A DNA stretch of 35,410 nt from CAYQPF01 sp964419225 (GCA_964419225.1 CAYQPF010000037.1:1-35410), one strand, 5' to 3'. Shown: positions 1 to 11,200, numbered from the stretch's first letter. Numbers and translations are program-made. Notes: generated by a model from the sequence alone, not told the origin.

Positions 1-5
1 GCCAT
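1..5 (-). CDS. Start of a minus-strand gene cut by the window edge
   Basis: Only the start codon and two further bases are inside the window. Read on the minus strand, an AAAGGAG Shine-Dalgarno sequence (about positions 13-19) is followed after 7 bases by ATG at 5-3, then GC. The spacing is ideal and matches the ribosome sites of the other minus-strand genes here. No product can be named. The gene would lie downstream of the FGE-fold gene, with about 145 bases between, and could belong to the same transcription unit. Confidence 0.45.
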
Positions 6-150
6 TATTTATCTCCTTTAGAGTATTCTTTTTTCCAAAAAAAAAGTATCTGAATTTTAGTCAATGAATTACCTGTTTTTAAAAATAATTAGGATCTAAA
101 GCCCAGAGATTTATTCTAATTTGTACATATTGAAACTATCAAGTTAAAAT

Positions 151-1245
151 TCAATAATCTGTCCTGCATATTCTAAATCCAAGCTCATAAACTTGTATTG
201 TTTGATCTACCTGATATCGCAATTTTACCTGTAAATATGGTGGTGTATTCACAAATCCTCCACCTCTGATAGATCTGATATAATTGTTATTATCCCCTTC
301 AGGATCAATTTGATTATTCTCTGAATACGGACTATAACCATCCCAGCACCACTCCCACATATTACCGGACATGTCATAGATCCCAAGTTCATTTGGGAGT
401 TTAGTCTCCACTATAGCAGGATTTCCAATTTGATACCAAGCTATCTCATCAACATTCTCACTCCCACTGTAAGTATAATTATGAGAATAATTTCCTCCTA
501 AAGCTGCAAATTCCCATTCTGCTTCTGTTAATAATCGATAACCATTTTTAATTCTGCTATAGAAAATCAAATAATTGCCGGATCTCCAGTCGGTTGGCCA
601 ATTATCGGGATTAGTTATACCATTGATAGAATAACAGGGATCGAGATCGTGATTTATACTCAGCTTATTACAATACAATACACAATCAAACCAATTCACT
701 CTAAGTACCGGTAGATTTGGTCCAATTGATATGATGGAAGGATTTGAATTCATTACTGATATCCATTCTGCCTGGGTTACCTCATGCCGACATATGTAAT
801 ATGATGACAGCTGAACTTGATGGGCTGGCCCATAGTTGGTTGAACCCATTGTAAAAGTTCCACCTGCAACCCTGATAAACCCATAAGGCATCGGGTGATT
901 GACAGATGCAAGTATTTTCAATTGGAAGTTATGGCCGTCAAATGTTCTGTTTTCTTCTCCGGCATTCCAAATTAAATGCTTACTGTTACCGGTGTGAACC
1001 TTGAAATAGTCTCCAATGATAAGTGTTTCATCCGGAAAGATATTGAATGTATTGCCTCCATCATCTGAAACATATAATTTAACCCAGACACTGTCAGCCT
1101 CAGTACACGCTACATCATAGTAAATGTCTAAGATCTTTGATCCGTCTGTCCTTTGAGATCCTGTAACATTTGTAACAACCGGATTGACTCCGTAAACAGA
1201 AAACAGCAGGGAGATAAGAAATAATATCAAAACTATCCTTTTCAT
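151..1245 (-). CDS. Exported FGE/SUMF1-fold protein
   Basis: This 364-residue protein has an N-terminal signal peptide (about residues 1-19). Residues 22-115 form a beta-rich, Ig-like region with the DGGNTF pattern common in secreted FCB-group proteins. Residues 118-364 form a formylglycine-generating-enzyme (SUMF1/FGE-sulfatase) fold, seen in GGTFTMGS, the HEVTQAEW motif, RLLTEAEWEFAA, SGNMWEWC, RGGGF and the terminal GFRICR. The catalytic Cys pair of true FGE enzymes is not evident and no sulfatase is nearby. I therefore infer a binding or structural role at the cell surface rather than sulfatase maturation. Its ATG overlaps the stop of the upstream gene by 4 bases (ATGA), and AAAGGAGAG lies just upstream, so the two genes are translationally coupled. 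There is no YPNPFNP sorting tail. Confidence 0.85.
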   Translation of the reverse strand: MKRIVLILFLISLLFSVYGVNPVVTNVTGSQRTDGSKILDIYYDVACTEADSVWVKLYVSDDGGNTFNIFPDETLIIGDYFKVHTGNSKHLIWNAGEENRTFDGHNFQLKILASVNHPMPYGFIRVAGGTFTMGSTNYGPAHQVQLSSYYICRHEVTQAEWISVMNSNPSIISIGPNLPVLRVNWFDCVLYCNKLSINHDLDPCYSINGITNPDNWPTDWRSGNYLIFYSRIKNGYRLLTEAEWEFAALGGNYSHNYTYSGSENVDEIAWYQIGNPAIVETKLPNELGIYDMSGNMWEWCWDGYSPYSENNQIDPEGDNNNYIRSIRGGGFVNTPPYLQVKLRYQVDQTIQVYELGFRICRTDY

Positions 1246-2417
1246 TTGTCTCTCCTTTGGTTTAGTCCTGTCGGTACATTGGCATATTTGAACATTATTT
1301 TTTCAGCGTCTTCCCATTTCAGAGGGTTTTGCCTGCCTGCCAGCACCGGATTCTTTCCACTGATGAGATATTCTCCCCAGAATGGATGTCTTAATGAGGA
1401 GCTATGATCTTTATAAGCAATTACCCGATAGAACATTTGCTCACTGAATCTCGCCACACCTAAATGTGTAAAAACTGTATCTTCAACAACAGCTAATACA
1501 AAATAGTGCTCAGAATTATCTGGTTCATTACTTCCATTGAACAACACAATATACCAGGTAGGTACAATATCTGTATTAATAATAGTTTGTCTGACAGAAT
1601 TCCAAGAAATTATGGCATCGAATGAATTCACAACTGATAAAGAAATGTTTTGTGGTGGTTTCAATGGCGGATAAGTAATGCAAAAACTATTTGTTGATAA
1701 ATCAGAGGAAGTGTTGCCAAAATCATCTGTTACAACTATTTTTACTCTGACATTGTTGCTGTTTAATTCCGGTACAAGCCATTCGTAGATCCCAGAATTG
1801 TCTATGCTATTTCTTATTGTTTGATACATTCCACCATTCAAATTATACGAAAGATCAATGGGACTCATACTAAAATTACTGTCATTTGCCTGCCAGGTAA
1901 TTCCCTTAATCTCTTCAAAGTACCATATTTCATTCCCGTTTGGTCCCAATAATTCTACAGTTGGATCAACAGTATCTAATTTTAAAATAGGACTTAGCCC
2001 GCAATTACAAAAATTGACTATGTTAAAACAAACATCAGAAGAATCATTCCCGATATTTCCGAATTGATCTACAACTTCAACCCAAACTCTGACAGTGTTC
2101 AACAACTCATTAGGAACTTCCCAAATGAAGCTGCTAGTGTTTTCATAATCAGTAATAATGCTGTTCTCCGAGTCCCTCGTTGTATAGCTTATTGTTATTG
2201 GAGTTTGACTAAGATTTGTGTCAGAGGCAGACCAGCGAATCAAATACTCTTGACCAGCTAAAAGGTGATCAAGAGTATTGGGTTGATTAACTGTTACCTG
2301 AGGATTTGAAGTATCAATATTCATAATGAGGGATAGCCCAAAACCATACCCGATATTTCCGAAAAGATTGTTTATGTAAATGCAAAAGTAAAATAATAAG
2401 ATTATTAACTTTTTCAT
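1242..2417 (-). CDS. Exported protein with two Ig-like repeats and an Fn3-like domain
   Basis: This 391-residue protein starts with a signal peptide (residues 1-20). Two homologous Ig-like modules follow, at about 33-135 and 147-250. Each opens with GLS..I...DT..P.V, has a central IRW/ITW, and ends V..VVD.FGN.... A fibronectin-III-like module covers about 253-345 (PPQNISLSV...ISWNS). The C-terminal tail KWEDAEKIMFKY is not a known sorting signal. It is the first gene of a two-gene operon with the FGE-fold protein, preceded by a GAGGTGG ribosome site 3 bases from ATG and a near-consensus promoter at 2491-2518. Enzymatic function is not apparent; adhesion or matrix binding is an inference from the domain types only. 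Confidence 0.75.
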   Translation of the reverse strand: MKKLIILLFYFCIYINNLFGNIGYGFGLSLIMNIDTSNPQVTVNQPNTLDHLLAGQEYLIRWSASDTNLSQTPITISYTTRDSENSIITDYENTSSFIWEVPNELLNTVRVWVEVVDQFGNIGNDSSDVCFNIVNFCNCGLSPILKLDTVDPTVELLGPNGNEIWYFEEIKGITWQANDSNFSMSPIDLSYNLNGGMYQTIRNSIDNSGIYEWLVPELNSNNVRVKIVVTDDFGNTSSDLSTNSFCITYPPLKPPQNISLSVVNSFDAIISWNSVRQTIINTDIVPTWYIVLFNGSNEPDNSEHYFVLAVVEDTVFTHLGVARFSEQMFYRVIAYKDHSSSLRHPFWGEYLISGKNPVLAGRQNPLKWEDAEKIMFKYANVPTGLNQRRDK

Positions 2418-2490
2418 AATACCACCTCATTTGTAATCTAACTAATACTCACACTCCTTAAAAATAGCTGGTTCTCTAAAATATAGCTAG

Positions 2491-2518
2491 ATTATAAGTT
2501 ATTGCCTATGATTGTCAA
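2491..2518 (-). promoter_or_regulatory. Consensus sigma70-type promoter
   Basis: On the minus strand a perfect TTGACA (2518-2513) is separated by 16 bases from a perfect TATAAT (2496-2491). It sits between the end of the first C25 gene and the Ig/Fn3 gene, giving that operon its own start with a leader of about 65 bases. No terminator is visible between 2540 and this promoter, so read-through from the C25 gene is also possible. Confidence 0.8.
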
Positions 2519-2539
2519 TAAATTTATTCAAACTTGATG

Positions 2540-5500
2540 CTATTTTAGAAGTACCCCCTTTCTGATGAATTCTTTTTGATCTGTCCTCAATTTAAAGAAA
2601 TAGATCCCGCTTCCAACCTTATTGCCAGATGTATTATATCCATCCCAGGTAAAGCTGTAAGATCCGGCATCCAATACTTTACCGGGAACAAGGGTTTTGA
2701 TGTGTTCGCCTTTAATATTATATACAGAAAGATTACAGTTTGTATTTCTTTCTGGTAGAGTGAAATCTATTCTGGTAGTAGGATTAAAGGGATTGGGATA
2801 ATTCTGGCTCAGAGAATAGATTTTCGGAGCAGCTTCATGATCAACATTTCCTAAATATTCAAACTCCAGAACATTGGATGTATCACTTTCGACATTCTGG
2901 CCATTATCTGCTGTATAAAAAGTGGTCACATAAATCCGATAGTGCCCGTTGCCAAACATAGCCCGTTCATAACTTTGATTTGTTGTATTGAAAGTAAAAT
3001 GGTAATTGTTGTAATCCATGTAAACTTTGTAATGATGGAACTCAAGTCTGTCTGAATTATTATTCTGCTTTTGGCTGTTATTTCTCGTTGTCTGTTCATC
3101 TGTCCAATTGAGCATTATTTGGTTTTCTTGAATAGTATGGGTTAAGTTCACAGGTGGAGCCAGATATGCGAGGTCAAAATTAACCGTATTCATCTGACCA
3201 GCTATTACATTTAAACTAAATGTACGAATTTCATATCCTGGTAAAGTTGCTATCAGAGTGGTTGTGCCTTCAATGATTTCAACACTATAGTTTCCATTTG
3301 CATCGGGATGTACATTTATCGTACTGTCAGAAATCGAAACTTCTGTGATAATCCCGCTTCCACCGTTTAGAGTTATATGCCCTGCTACAGTACCTTTAGG
3401 TTTTTTAAAACCGTACACCTGTAAGTCGTCAAACACAGTAAATTGGGGAGTATAGCCGTCATTTAAATACAGTATCCATGCAAATCTTTGATTTATTGTA
3501 TCAGGAAACGAATTGTCACAAATAAAGGATATGGATTCTGCTACAGCTGTTTGTTCACTGCATTGCCAAATTGGAAGATAATCAGTATAATCCCTTCCAT
3601 AACCAAAAACAACCGGATAGTTTCCACCTTGATTATAGTATTTGAAATTCACTAAAAACTTTTTATAACTCTTAGTTGGATAGAATTTGGTCAGGATAAA
3701 CCTTGGTAAACTATAATTTGAATAAAACATCTTAACTTCCGTTCCAGTGGTGTTAATGTATTGAGCGGGGATTGATACTGCTTCCATTGCATAAAAATTA
3801 GTTGCATAAGTTCCTTCAAAATCCTCCGACATTATTAACTCGGGAACTCCTATGATCAAATCAAAGGTATTAGTGGTTTGATAAAATTGATTATAGTTGG
3901 CAGAAAGAGTTCCCAGTAATTCTTCACCTGTCTGCATTGATTCCGGAATTGTCATAGCAACGTTCCACAGATAAATAGACCCGGGAGCAAGTGCCGGTAA
4001 GGTATATTCATTCGGAGAAATTGATACGGCAGGATTGTCAAAAGCCAGACTGAGATTACAGTTATTCAGCAAAATGTTAGAATCATTTTTAAAAGAGATG
4101 ATTAAAGTCCCACTCTCTCCTGATTCCAGATAATTGTCCTCATCAATGTATTGACATCCGCTGAAAATCAGATTTGGTGCCTGTACCTGAATAGGTATAT
4201 CAAATTCCCTTTCTATTCCATTATATGAAATGTGCAGAATAAGTGTTGTGCTGGATCCATTTGGACAATTATTTGTTACTGTAAACTGCAGATTGCTCGA
4301 ATTGCTGATTTGATTATAATCCATATTGTTGAAAGTAGTGTTGCCCTGATTAATTGTTAGTAAATCTGAGGTGGACATGAGTTGAGCATTGATTATTCCA
4401 CTCGCACTCAACCCAATGTTTTTCAGTGATAAATTGATGTTAATTACTTCATTATTATTAATAATATTGTTATTGTTACCTATAGTATCTGTAAAACCAA
4501 GTTCCTGCATTATGATAAAGGCATTTTGGGGTGCAGTTACCGGTCCTGCAAATAAAAGTGCCATTTCATTCTCAAGTGTTTTGGCAGTAATAGGATAATT
4601 GTTACTGTAAGTGTATTGCAGTCCTGCAGAATTTCTTTTATCAGCTATTCCTACAGTACAGAATTCACCATGATCTACGGCATAGCCTCCATAATTGCCG
4701 GTGTCATTATTATGGACTTCCTGATATTGAAATTTGATCTTACTGTCTCCCAAAGTTGTAGCATCATAAGCCGGATCGGTTATTAGTACTTGGAAAGTGG
4801 CTGGGAGTCCGTCAAATTTGTTTGTGAAGTCAGACCATTCTATGATGAATTGGTGTTGTTGAGCATCATAATAATAGCATAACTGGCTGTTATTTGTCAT
4901 CAGATCATCCCAAAATGGTGCAATGATTCCTTTGGGTACCATTGGTCCTGGTACCGGCCAATTCATCCATTCAATACAGTTTGATACTCCCGGAACAATA
5001 AAACCATTCGTGCAAACAGACATTTTGTCGTATAGATTACCGTAAAATCTGAATTGAAATGGTGTTGTAATGATAGTTGTCTGCCCTGAACCTTCAATAT
5101 AATTGTCTGAACAGGGGATTACTGTTCCAAACCCTCCTTGGGCAGGTGAAATTTCGATCCAATTGTATTCAGGATGCAAAGTGTAACCTGCATCTCCATC
5201 ATCATAACAATAATAGCCGTATGCATCAGGTCCGGTAGGATCTGTAACACTTGCATTTCCGATTTGGATTCCTAAAGTCAATACCTGACTGTTATTACTT
5301 TCTGTTCCAACTAATCTGAAATTTATAATACTACCAGCAATTATGACCGTGCCTGGCGTGATTGAAAATGAGTTTTCACTTAATTGAATGGCTTGAGCAG
5401 GTGCAAGAGCCGATATGAAACTCAAAGAGTCTGTAATAACAACACTTGGATCATTGTTTTTTAAAACTAAATTCATGTTACTGATCGGAGTTGTTCCAGT

Positions 5501-7867
5501 ATTTTTAAGCGTAAGTATTACTGTTCCGGTTTGGCCGGGATTAATATAGTTGCCATTAGGGCCACTAAGAACCAAACTCTGCAGTTCAAGCTTGGATGCT
5601 TCTGCTTCCAGAACAACTGCACAAGGCCAGTTTGACGTTCCCGAAGTTATATTCAGCATTGTCGATATATGGGTATTAGCAGGGCAATCTCCTGATATTG
5701 AACAAGTAAAAAAAGTCTGAGAAACACTCTCTGAATTTGCCGGAATGCTGCCAAAACTGACACTGCTGTTGTTGAATGTTAAATAATCATTTTCACTATT
5801 GATACTAGCGTTAACATTATTCAGAGCTGTAGTGCTATAATTCTTGATTCTGACTTTGAAACTAATATTTGTTCCGCTATTAAAAGGGGTTGCCTCTTCA
5901 AAACTTACAAAGCCTGCCCCGGCACTATTGCTTGAAATATTGATTGTCCCTAAAACAGGAATATAATTCTGTAAGGTAGCTGTAATTTTCATTTCTCCTG
6001 CTGTGTAGCCGGAAGGAAGCATAAATCTGTAAAATCCCTGCTGATCTGTTACTCCGGAAATGAAGATTTCATCTCCTTTCCATAAGCAAACCCAAACATT
6101 ACTGACAGGCTGGCCTTCTGAACTGGCAAGCACATCCACCTGATTTGTCCCGATTGTGATCATTTGGGGATATTGCAATTGCAGTTGAATTGGTTTTCTT
6201 GTCCATAGAACCATTCCCGGGTCTCCCATTAAATTGTTGGCTTTAGTATAAATTCTGACATAATCAGCGGGATTGGATGGATAACTCTCCAGTAATGCCA
6301 GTTTTCCTCTTACTAATGCTTCTCCAATTGTGGGTAAGTTGTCCTTGTATATTCCCCAGGCTATCCCTCCTGTCAGACAATTGTTTATGCAGGTATGCGT
6401 AGCACAGGATGAACCGATAGCTGCTATAGCACCCTTGGGAGTAGATACCGTTCCGGCTCTTAACATGGCTTCCGTCTGGCATGCCGGGGGTACTTGAAAC
6501 CCACCCGAGAAACATGTTATTTCACAAACAAAAGGTAATTTGTACCCATTGGTCAACTCAAAAGTGTCATCAGTTGTCCATCCGCTGCAATACCCATATC
6601 CGCGATAAAAGTAGGCAGACACTCCTTCATTAAGTACCGAGCTTGTTTGACTGACAAATGGTTCCTGATATATCGTAATATTATTGTTTTCCGGATTATA
6701 CTCAGAGATCAAACCTTGCACATAATCCATTGTTGAAACTGTTGAAACTCCTGAATCATTTGGATCTCCGACCAACAATGCCTTTTCATACCAATCATCT
6801 TCTGCCAGGAAAGGCTGAGATTCATACTTAAGAATTTTATTTACAACAACTGCTAATTGTGACAAAGATTCGACAGATAACCTTCCGATGAACATTTCAG
6901 GCAAAAGATCATCCCCTTCGATTAATGTATAATCAAAATCTGTAGCCATCTGATTCTCATTATCAACATAGGTGGGAATGGCAAAACTCCCATGAGAATC
7001 TCCTACAAGACATACAAACTCCGGTGGATTGGCCCAAGTATTATAAGCCTGTATTAAATAATTCTTCAAACTCTGGGGTGTTGATCCTAATGTTGACATT
7101 TTTACTGGTACAACTTCATACCCCTGTCTGTGCTTCCAGTCAAATAACGGCTGTAAAATGCTTAATACCAATGTTTCATTGTTTTCATTAGCTGAATAAA
7201 CATAAACATAAGATCCCTTTGGTAAATTCTGCTCCAGATCTCTGGTGTTATTCAGACTGATTTTTTGTAACAAACTACTCATATTGGAAGTAGTTTTAGA
7301 GGAAATCGGCATATTGCTATCTCTGAGATATACTTTGACTAAAACTCTGTCATTAACTCTCAGAATCTTCTTTACCGGATTATAGATAAAAGGGGAAAGC
7401 GTCAAATTACTTAAATTCGTACCCCGCATGATCATGGGGGGGGAGAATGTATAAAGCTGTTCGGGGAAAAACCGGTCCTTTGTATAAATTTCAGAGTCCT
7501 CTACAGGCGTCTTGGTCTTATCCTTGTCAAAATATGGTAAGATCCTAACATCTGCTATCTCATGACTCGCAAGTACTGAACATTCGATACGGTCTATTTC
7601 CTTGTTATGCAAATTTATGAACTTTGAATAGCTTGGTAGGATTGGAGTTTTTTCTGCACCCACGTAATCTGTAGTGTTCAAGGTTTTAGAATCAATTCTG
7701 GAATATTCTGTGTTAAAATTTGTAATTTTAGTTAAGGAAAACTCCGGATTATTGAATTCAATTTCCAGATAATTGTCGGTAGATTGTACCAAAGTCATTG
7801 GTTCACGTGCTGAAATCAGGCAAAATAATTGCAGGCAAAGCCAAAGCAAAATCATCCTTTTTAACAT
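2540..7867 (-). CDS. Giant gingipain-like C25 surface protein, paralog A
   Basis: This 1775-residue exported protein has a signal peptide (1-20, ending LISA). A propeptide-like region runs to about 215 and a peptidase C25 (gingipain) domain spans about 218-550 (LVGDSHG, DFDYTLIEGDD, EMFIGRLS, ITCFSG with C452, GDPGM). An Ig-like module covers about 553-640 and CARDB-like modules 640-870. A Cys-containing block at 880-1105 (NGFIVPG, IIAPFWDDL) resembles nidogen-type modules. Further CARDB-like modules precede a jelly-roll-like region (1342-1480), a carboxypeptidase-regulatory-like module (1485-1565), Fn3 (1570-1670) and a type IX sorting tail (SQNYPNPFNP at about 1688). The catalytic His position is Tyr424. 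An in-frame ATG at 7873 abuts the AGGAG site with no spacer. I chose ATG 7867, which leaves 6 bases and matches both paralogs. Secretion to the cell surface is inferred; protease activity is uncertain. Confidence 0.85.
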   Translation of the reverse strand: MLKRMILLWLCLQLFCLISAREPMTLVQSTDNYLEIEFNNPEFSLTKITNFNTEYSRIDSKTLNTTDYVGAEKTPILPSYSKFINLHNKEIDRIECSVLASHEIADVRILPYFDKDKTKTPVEDSEIYTKDRFFPEQLYTFSPPMIMRGTNLSNLTLSPFIYNPVKKILRVNDRVLVKVYLRDSNMPISSKTTSNMSSLLQKISLNNTRDLEQNLPKGSYVYVYSANENNETLVLSILQPLFDWKHRQGYEVVPVKMSTLGSTPQSLKNYLIQAYNTWANPPEFVCLVGDSHGSFAIPTYVDNENQMATDFDYTLIEGDDLLPEMFIGRLSVESLSQLAVVVNKILKYESQPFLAEDDWYEKALLVGDPNDSGVSTVSTMDYVQGLISEYNPENNNITIYQEPFVSQTSSVLNEGVSAYFYRGYGYCSGWTTDDTFELTNGYKLPFVCEITCFSGGFQVPPACQTEAMLRAGTVSTPKGAIAAIGSSCATHTCINNCLTGGIAWGIYKDNLPTIGEALVRGKLALLESYPSNPADYVRIYTKANNLMGDPGMVLWTRKPIQLQLQYPQMITIGTNQVDVLASSEGQPVSNVWVCLWKGDEIFISGVTDQQGFYRFMLPSGYTAGEMKITATLQNYIPVLGTINISSNSAGAGFVSFEEATPFNSGTNISFKVRIKNYSTTALNNVNASINSENDYLTFNNSSVSFGSIPANSESVSQTFFTCSISGDCPANTHISTMLNITSGTSNWPCAVVLEAEASKLELQSLVLSGPNGNYINPGQTGTVILTLKNTGTTPISNMNLVLKNNDPSVVITDSLSFISALAPAQAIQLSENSFSITPGTVIIAGSIINFRLVGTESNNSQVLTLGIQIGNASVTDPTGPDAYGYYCYDDGDAGYTLHPEYNWIEISPAQGGFGTVIPCSDNYIEGSGQTTIITTPFQFRFYGNLYDKMSVCTNGFIVPGVSNCIEWMNWPVPGPMVPKGIIAPFWDDLMTNNSQLCYYYDAQQHQFIIEWSDFTNKFDGLPATFQVLITDPAYDATTLGDSKIKFQYQEVHNNDTGNYGGYAVDHGEFCTVGIADKRNSAGLQYTYSNNYPITAKTLENEMALLFAGPVTAPQNAFIIMQELGFTDTIGNNNNIINNNEVININLSLKNIGLSASGIINAQLMSTSDLLTINQGNTTFNNMDYNQISNSSNLQFTVTNNCPNGSSTTLILHISYNGIEREFDIPIQVQAPNLIFSGCQYIDEDNYLESGESGTLIISFKNDSNILLNNCNLSLAFDNPAVSISPNEYTLPALAPGSIYLWNVAMTIPESMQTGEELLGTLSANYNQFYQTTNTFDLIIGVPELIMSEDFEGTYATNFYAMEAVSIPAQYINTTGTEVKMFYSNYSLPRFILTKFYPTKSYKKFLVNFKYYNQGGNYPVVFGYGRDYTDYLPIWQCSEQTAVAESISFICDNSFPDTINQRFAWILYLNDGYTPQFTVFDDLQVYGFKKPKGTVAGHITLNGGSGIITEVSISDSTINVHPDANGNYSVEIIEGTTTLIATLPGYEIRTFSLNVIAGQMNTVNFDLAYLAPPVNLTHTIQENQIMLNWTDEQTTRNNSQKQNNNSDRLEFHHYKVYMDYNNYHFTFNTTNQSYERAMFGNGHYRIYVTTFYTADNGQNVESDTSNVLEFEYLGNVDHEAAPKIYSLSQNYPNPFNPTTRIDFTLPERNTNCNLSVYNIKGEHIKTLVPGKVLDAGSYSFTWDGYNTSGNKVGSGIYFFKLRTDQKEFIRKGVLLK

Positions 7868-7898
7868 AATCATCTCCTAATCTAAATATCCTGATTCG

Positions 7899-7927
7899 TT
7901 TATATAATTACGATAAAAAAATGTCAA
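7899..7927 (-). promoter_or_regulatory. Promoter of C25 paralog A, with poly-T spacer
   Basis: On the minus strand TTGACA (7927-7922) is followed by a 17-base spacer opening with seven T, then TATAAA (7904-7899). The block AAAGTATTT.ATTGACATTTTTTT is conserved upstream of all three paralogs. Confidence 0.75.
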
Positions 7928-8127
7928 TAAAATACTTTGCAACACAAATAAAATTATATTTAAATACCTTTATAATTTGCTGAAGCTGTTCCCAAAATCA
8001 CTTCTCTTCTATCCACCTGCACTCACAATTTCTCTACGATATTATCTGCAAATCTCTTCATTCGTCATAAGAAATAATTTGGCATCAAGCAATATTTGAA
8101 ATATTAGGTAAATGCACAAATAATAAT

Positions 8128-8212
8128 CTTTCGTCCTATCGGACGGTGATTGATGTTTGTTTATACCTGCAGCTAAATCTGCAGGCTAATCTCTTATGTC
8201 CTGCGGACTATT
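8128..8212. repeat. Three-hairpin intergenic element, copy 1
   Basis: Three small inverted repeats follow each other: CGTCC/GGACG (8132-8145), CCTGCAG/CTGCAGG (8166-8185, 6-base loop) and GTCC/GGAC (8198-8208). A diverged copy lies at 14045-14130 in the sister spacer. The shape suggests a REP-like structured repeat, but the two copies may simply descend from the tandem duplication. Confidence 0.5.
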
Positions 8213-8213
8213 G

Positions 8214-8247
8214 AGAAAAAGAGATCAATACTTAGAAAATATTGATC
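8214..8247 (-). terminator. Probable terminator of C25 paralog B
   Basis: On the minus strand GATCAATA (8247-8240) pairs perfectly with TATTGATC (8230-8223) across a 9-base loop, followed by a T-rich tract (TCTCTTTTTC). It lies about 40 bases past the stop of paralog B. The stem is AT-rich and short, so strength is uncertain. Confidence 0.5.
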
Positions 8248-8284
8248 AATTTGCATATGTTGTTTTATTAAAACTCCTGGGCAA

Positions 8285-11200
8285 TCACTTCAATAACACT
8301 GCTTTGCGGACAAATTCCTTTTTATCTGTCTTCAATTTAAAGAAATAGATTCCGCTGCCGACTTTATTGCCATTCTTGTTATCTCCATCCCATGTAAAAC
8401 TGTAATTACCTGGTTCCAAAGGTATTCCTGAAGTCAGAAATTTTATAAGCTCGCCTTTAATGTTATAGACGGAAAGAGTACAATTCGTATTCCTTTCCGG
8501 CAGGGCAAAATCTATTCTTGTTGTTGGATTAAAAGGATTGGGATAGTTCTGTGACATCGTATACTCTTTAGGAACTGATGTATTATCTTCAATTCCGACA
8601 TAATCGAATTCCAGAACATTAGATGTGTCACTTTCAATATTTGTGCTATTTTCCGTACTGTAAACTGCTGTTACATATATCATGTAATGCCCGTTTCCAT
8701 ACATGTTTCTCTCATAATGGGGATTTGTTGTAAAATATGTATAATGAGCACTATTGTAATTCAAAGTTATCTTAAAATGACTAAATACCAGTCTGTTGGA
8801 ATTAACATTTGTTTTTCGAGAATTCGTTCTGACAGTTTGACCGGTATTCCAGTTTAAAATGAGGTGATTGTCTTGGATAGAATGAGTTAAATTTGTGGGT
8901 GGTATTAAATACTGCAGGGTAAAATCTGCGGTTAATACTTGATCCGGGATGATCATTAACTGTGATGTTTTGCTTTCATAACCTGGTAAATTTACTTTGA
9001 TTGTTGCAGGGCCTTCAATAATCTCAATACTGTAGTGACCATTTGCATCCGGATGCACTATTATCGTGCTGTCTGAAATAGAAACTTCTGTAACATCTCC
9101 TTCCCCTCCATTCAGGGTGATTTGCCCCGACACAGTGCCTTTAGGTTTTCTGTACCCATATACTTTCAAATCATCAAAAACAGCAAATTGGGGAGTATAT
9201 CCGCCTTCAATAGCGAGTAGCCAGATAAATCTTTGATTTATTGTGTTTAAATTCAGATTGTCACAAATAAAAGAAATTGATTCTGCAACTGCAGTATTAT
9301 CCATATCAGACCATAGCGTGAGATAATCTGTAAAATCTCTTCCATATCCAAAAACTACAGGAAAGTTACCCCCTTGATTATAGTATTTGAAGGTTACGAA
9401 AAATTTCTTATAATTCTTGGTTTGGTAGAATTTTGTCATGATAAAACTCGGCAGATAATTATTCACAAAGGACATTTTCATTTCTGTACCGGTTTCATTA
9501 ATGTATTCTGCAGGAATAGGAGAAGCGTATATGGCAAAAAAATCTGAGGTATAGGGACTTTCAAAATCTTCTGCCATTATGAGTTCAGGAACTCCGATAA
9601 TCAACTCAAAACTGTATGTTTGCTGATAAAATTGATTATAAATGGCAGTAATTGTTCCAAGTAATACTTCACCTGCCTGTACTGATTCAGGAATGTTAAG
9701 AGAGACATTCCAGGAATAATCCGTACCTGGAGCCAGTTGTTGTAGGTTGCATTCATCAGGAGAAATGGAAACTGAAGGGTTATTGAAGTTTAAGCTAAGA
9801 TCGCAATTACTTAACAAAATATCCGAATCGTTTTTAACTATTAAAATCAGATTTCCATCCTCATCCGGCTCCAGAAAATTATCTTCATCAATATATTGAT
9901 ATCCGCTTAAAATCAGATTGGGTGCTTGTACCTGAATCGGTATGTCAAACTCTTTTTCCCCTCCATTATAAGTAATCTGCAAAACAAGTGTAGTCTGGAA
10001 TCCATTTGGACAATTATTGGCTACAGTAAATTGTAAATTGTCCGAACTGCTGATTTGATTGTAATCTAAACTGTTCAAGGTCGTATTCGCCTGAGTAATT
10101 GTTAGAAAATCTGTGGTGGATCTTAAATGAGCATTGATTATTCCACTCAAGCTCAATCCGATATTTTTCAAAGAAAGGTTCATATTGATAATTTCATGAT
10201 TATTAATGATATTATTATTGTTGCCAATGGTTTCTATATAACTTAGATCCTGAATAATGATGAAAGTATTTTGGGGTGGGGTTGATGGTCCGGAAAATAA
10301 CAAGGCCATTTCACTCTCAAGTATTTTCGCTGTAACAGGATAACTATTACTGTATGTATATTGAAGTCCTGCTGAATTTCTTTTATCAGCAATCCCTATT
10401 GTACTATATTCTCCATGATCTACTTCATCTCCTTCATAACTGCCAACATCATTATTGTGCACTTCCAGATATTGAAATTTTATCTTACTGTCTCCCAATG
10501 TTGTAGCATCATAAGCCGGATCACTTATAATTACTTGGAAGGTAGCGGGTAAATTATCAAATCTGTTTAGGAAATCCGACCATTCCACAATAAACTGATG
10601 CTGCTGTGCGTCATAATAATAGCATAACTGACTGTTACTGGTTAAAAGATCATCCCAAAAAGGTGCAATTATCCCCCGGGGAACCATAGGTCCCGGTATT
10701 GGCCAATTCATCCAATCAAAGCAATTCGATGCTCCAGGCACTATAAATCCATTCGTGCATATAGACATCTTATCATAAGAATTACAGTAAAACCGGTATT
10801 GAAATGGTGTGTCTATCGTAGTTGTCTGTCCGGAACCATCGATATCTGTGTCCTCACAAGGAATGATAGTCCCGTTTCCCCCATGTGCAGGAGATATTTC
10901 GATCCAATTGTATTGAGGATGTAAAGTGTAACCTGCATCTTCATCATCATAACAATAATATCCGTATTGATCTGGTCCTGTAGGATCTGTAATCCCTGCA
11001 TTCCCTATCTGTATCCCCAAATCGATGGTCTGATTTGTATTACTCTCATTGCCTGTAAGAGTAAAATTTAAAATACTGCCGGTAATTATTGCAGTACTCG
11101 GAGCAATCTGAAAGGGATTTTCGCTTAGTTGTATTGTTTGACCTGGTGCCAGTGCAGAGATAAAACTCAAGGAATCAGTAATGGCGATGTTTGGATCATT

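Larger units (their letters stand above)
7874..8284. other. Spacer between C25 paralogs A and B (duplicated unit)
   Basis: This 411-base spacer has no gene. It contains the promoter of paralog A, a stretch (about 7922-8127) that recurs nearly unchanged at about 13667-13875, a hairpin cluster (8128-8212), and the terminator of paralog B. It shows that gene plus spacer was the duplication unit. It also acts as the empty site for the two insertions seen in the other spacer. Confidence 0.75.

Noticed and set aside
20..60. Terminator for the FGE-fold gene at the left edge
   Set aside because: The A/T runs around 28-50 form only a loose AT pairing and no GC stem. It could equally be leader sequence of the next gene.
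6264..6515. Open frames antisense to or out of frame with the C25 genes (e.g. here, 11890-12147, 17382-17618)
   Set aside because: They are frame shadows of a strongly supported long gene, lack ribosome sites, and their apparent similarity to one another only reflects the paralogy of the host genes.
7868..7873. Longer start (ATG 7873) for C25 paralog A
   Set aside because: That ATG directly abuts AGGAG. The next ATG (7867) has the 6-base spacing seen in both paralogs.
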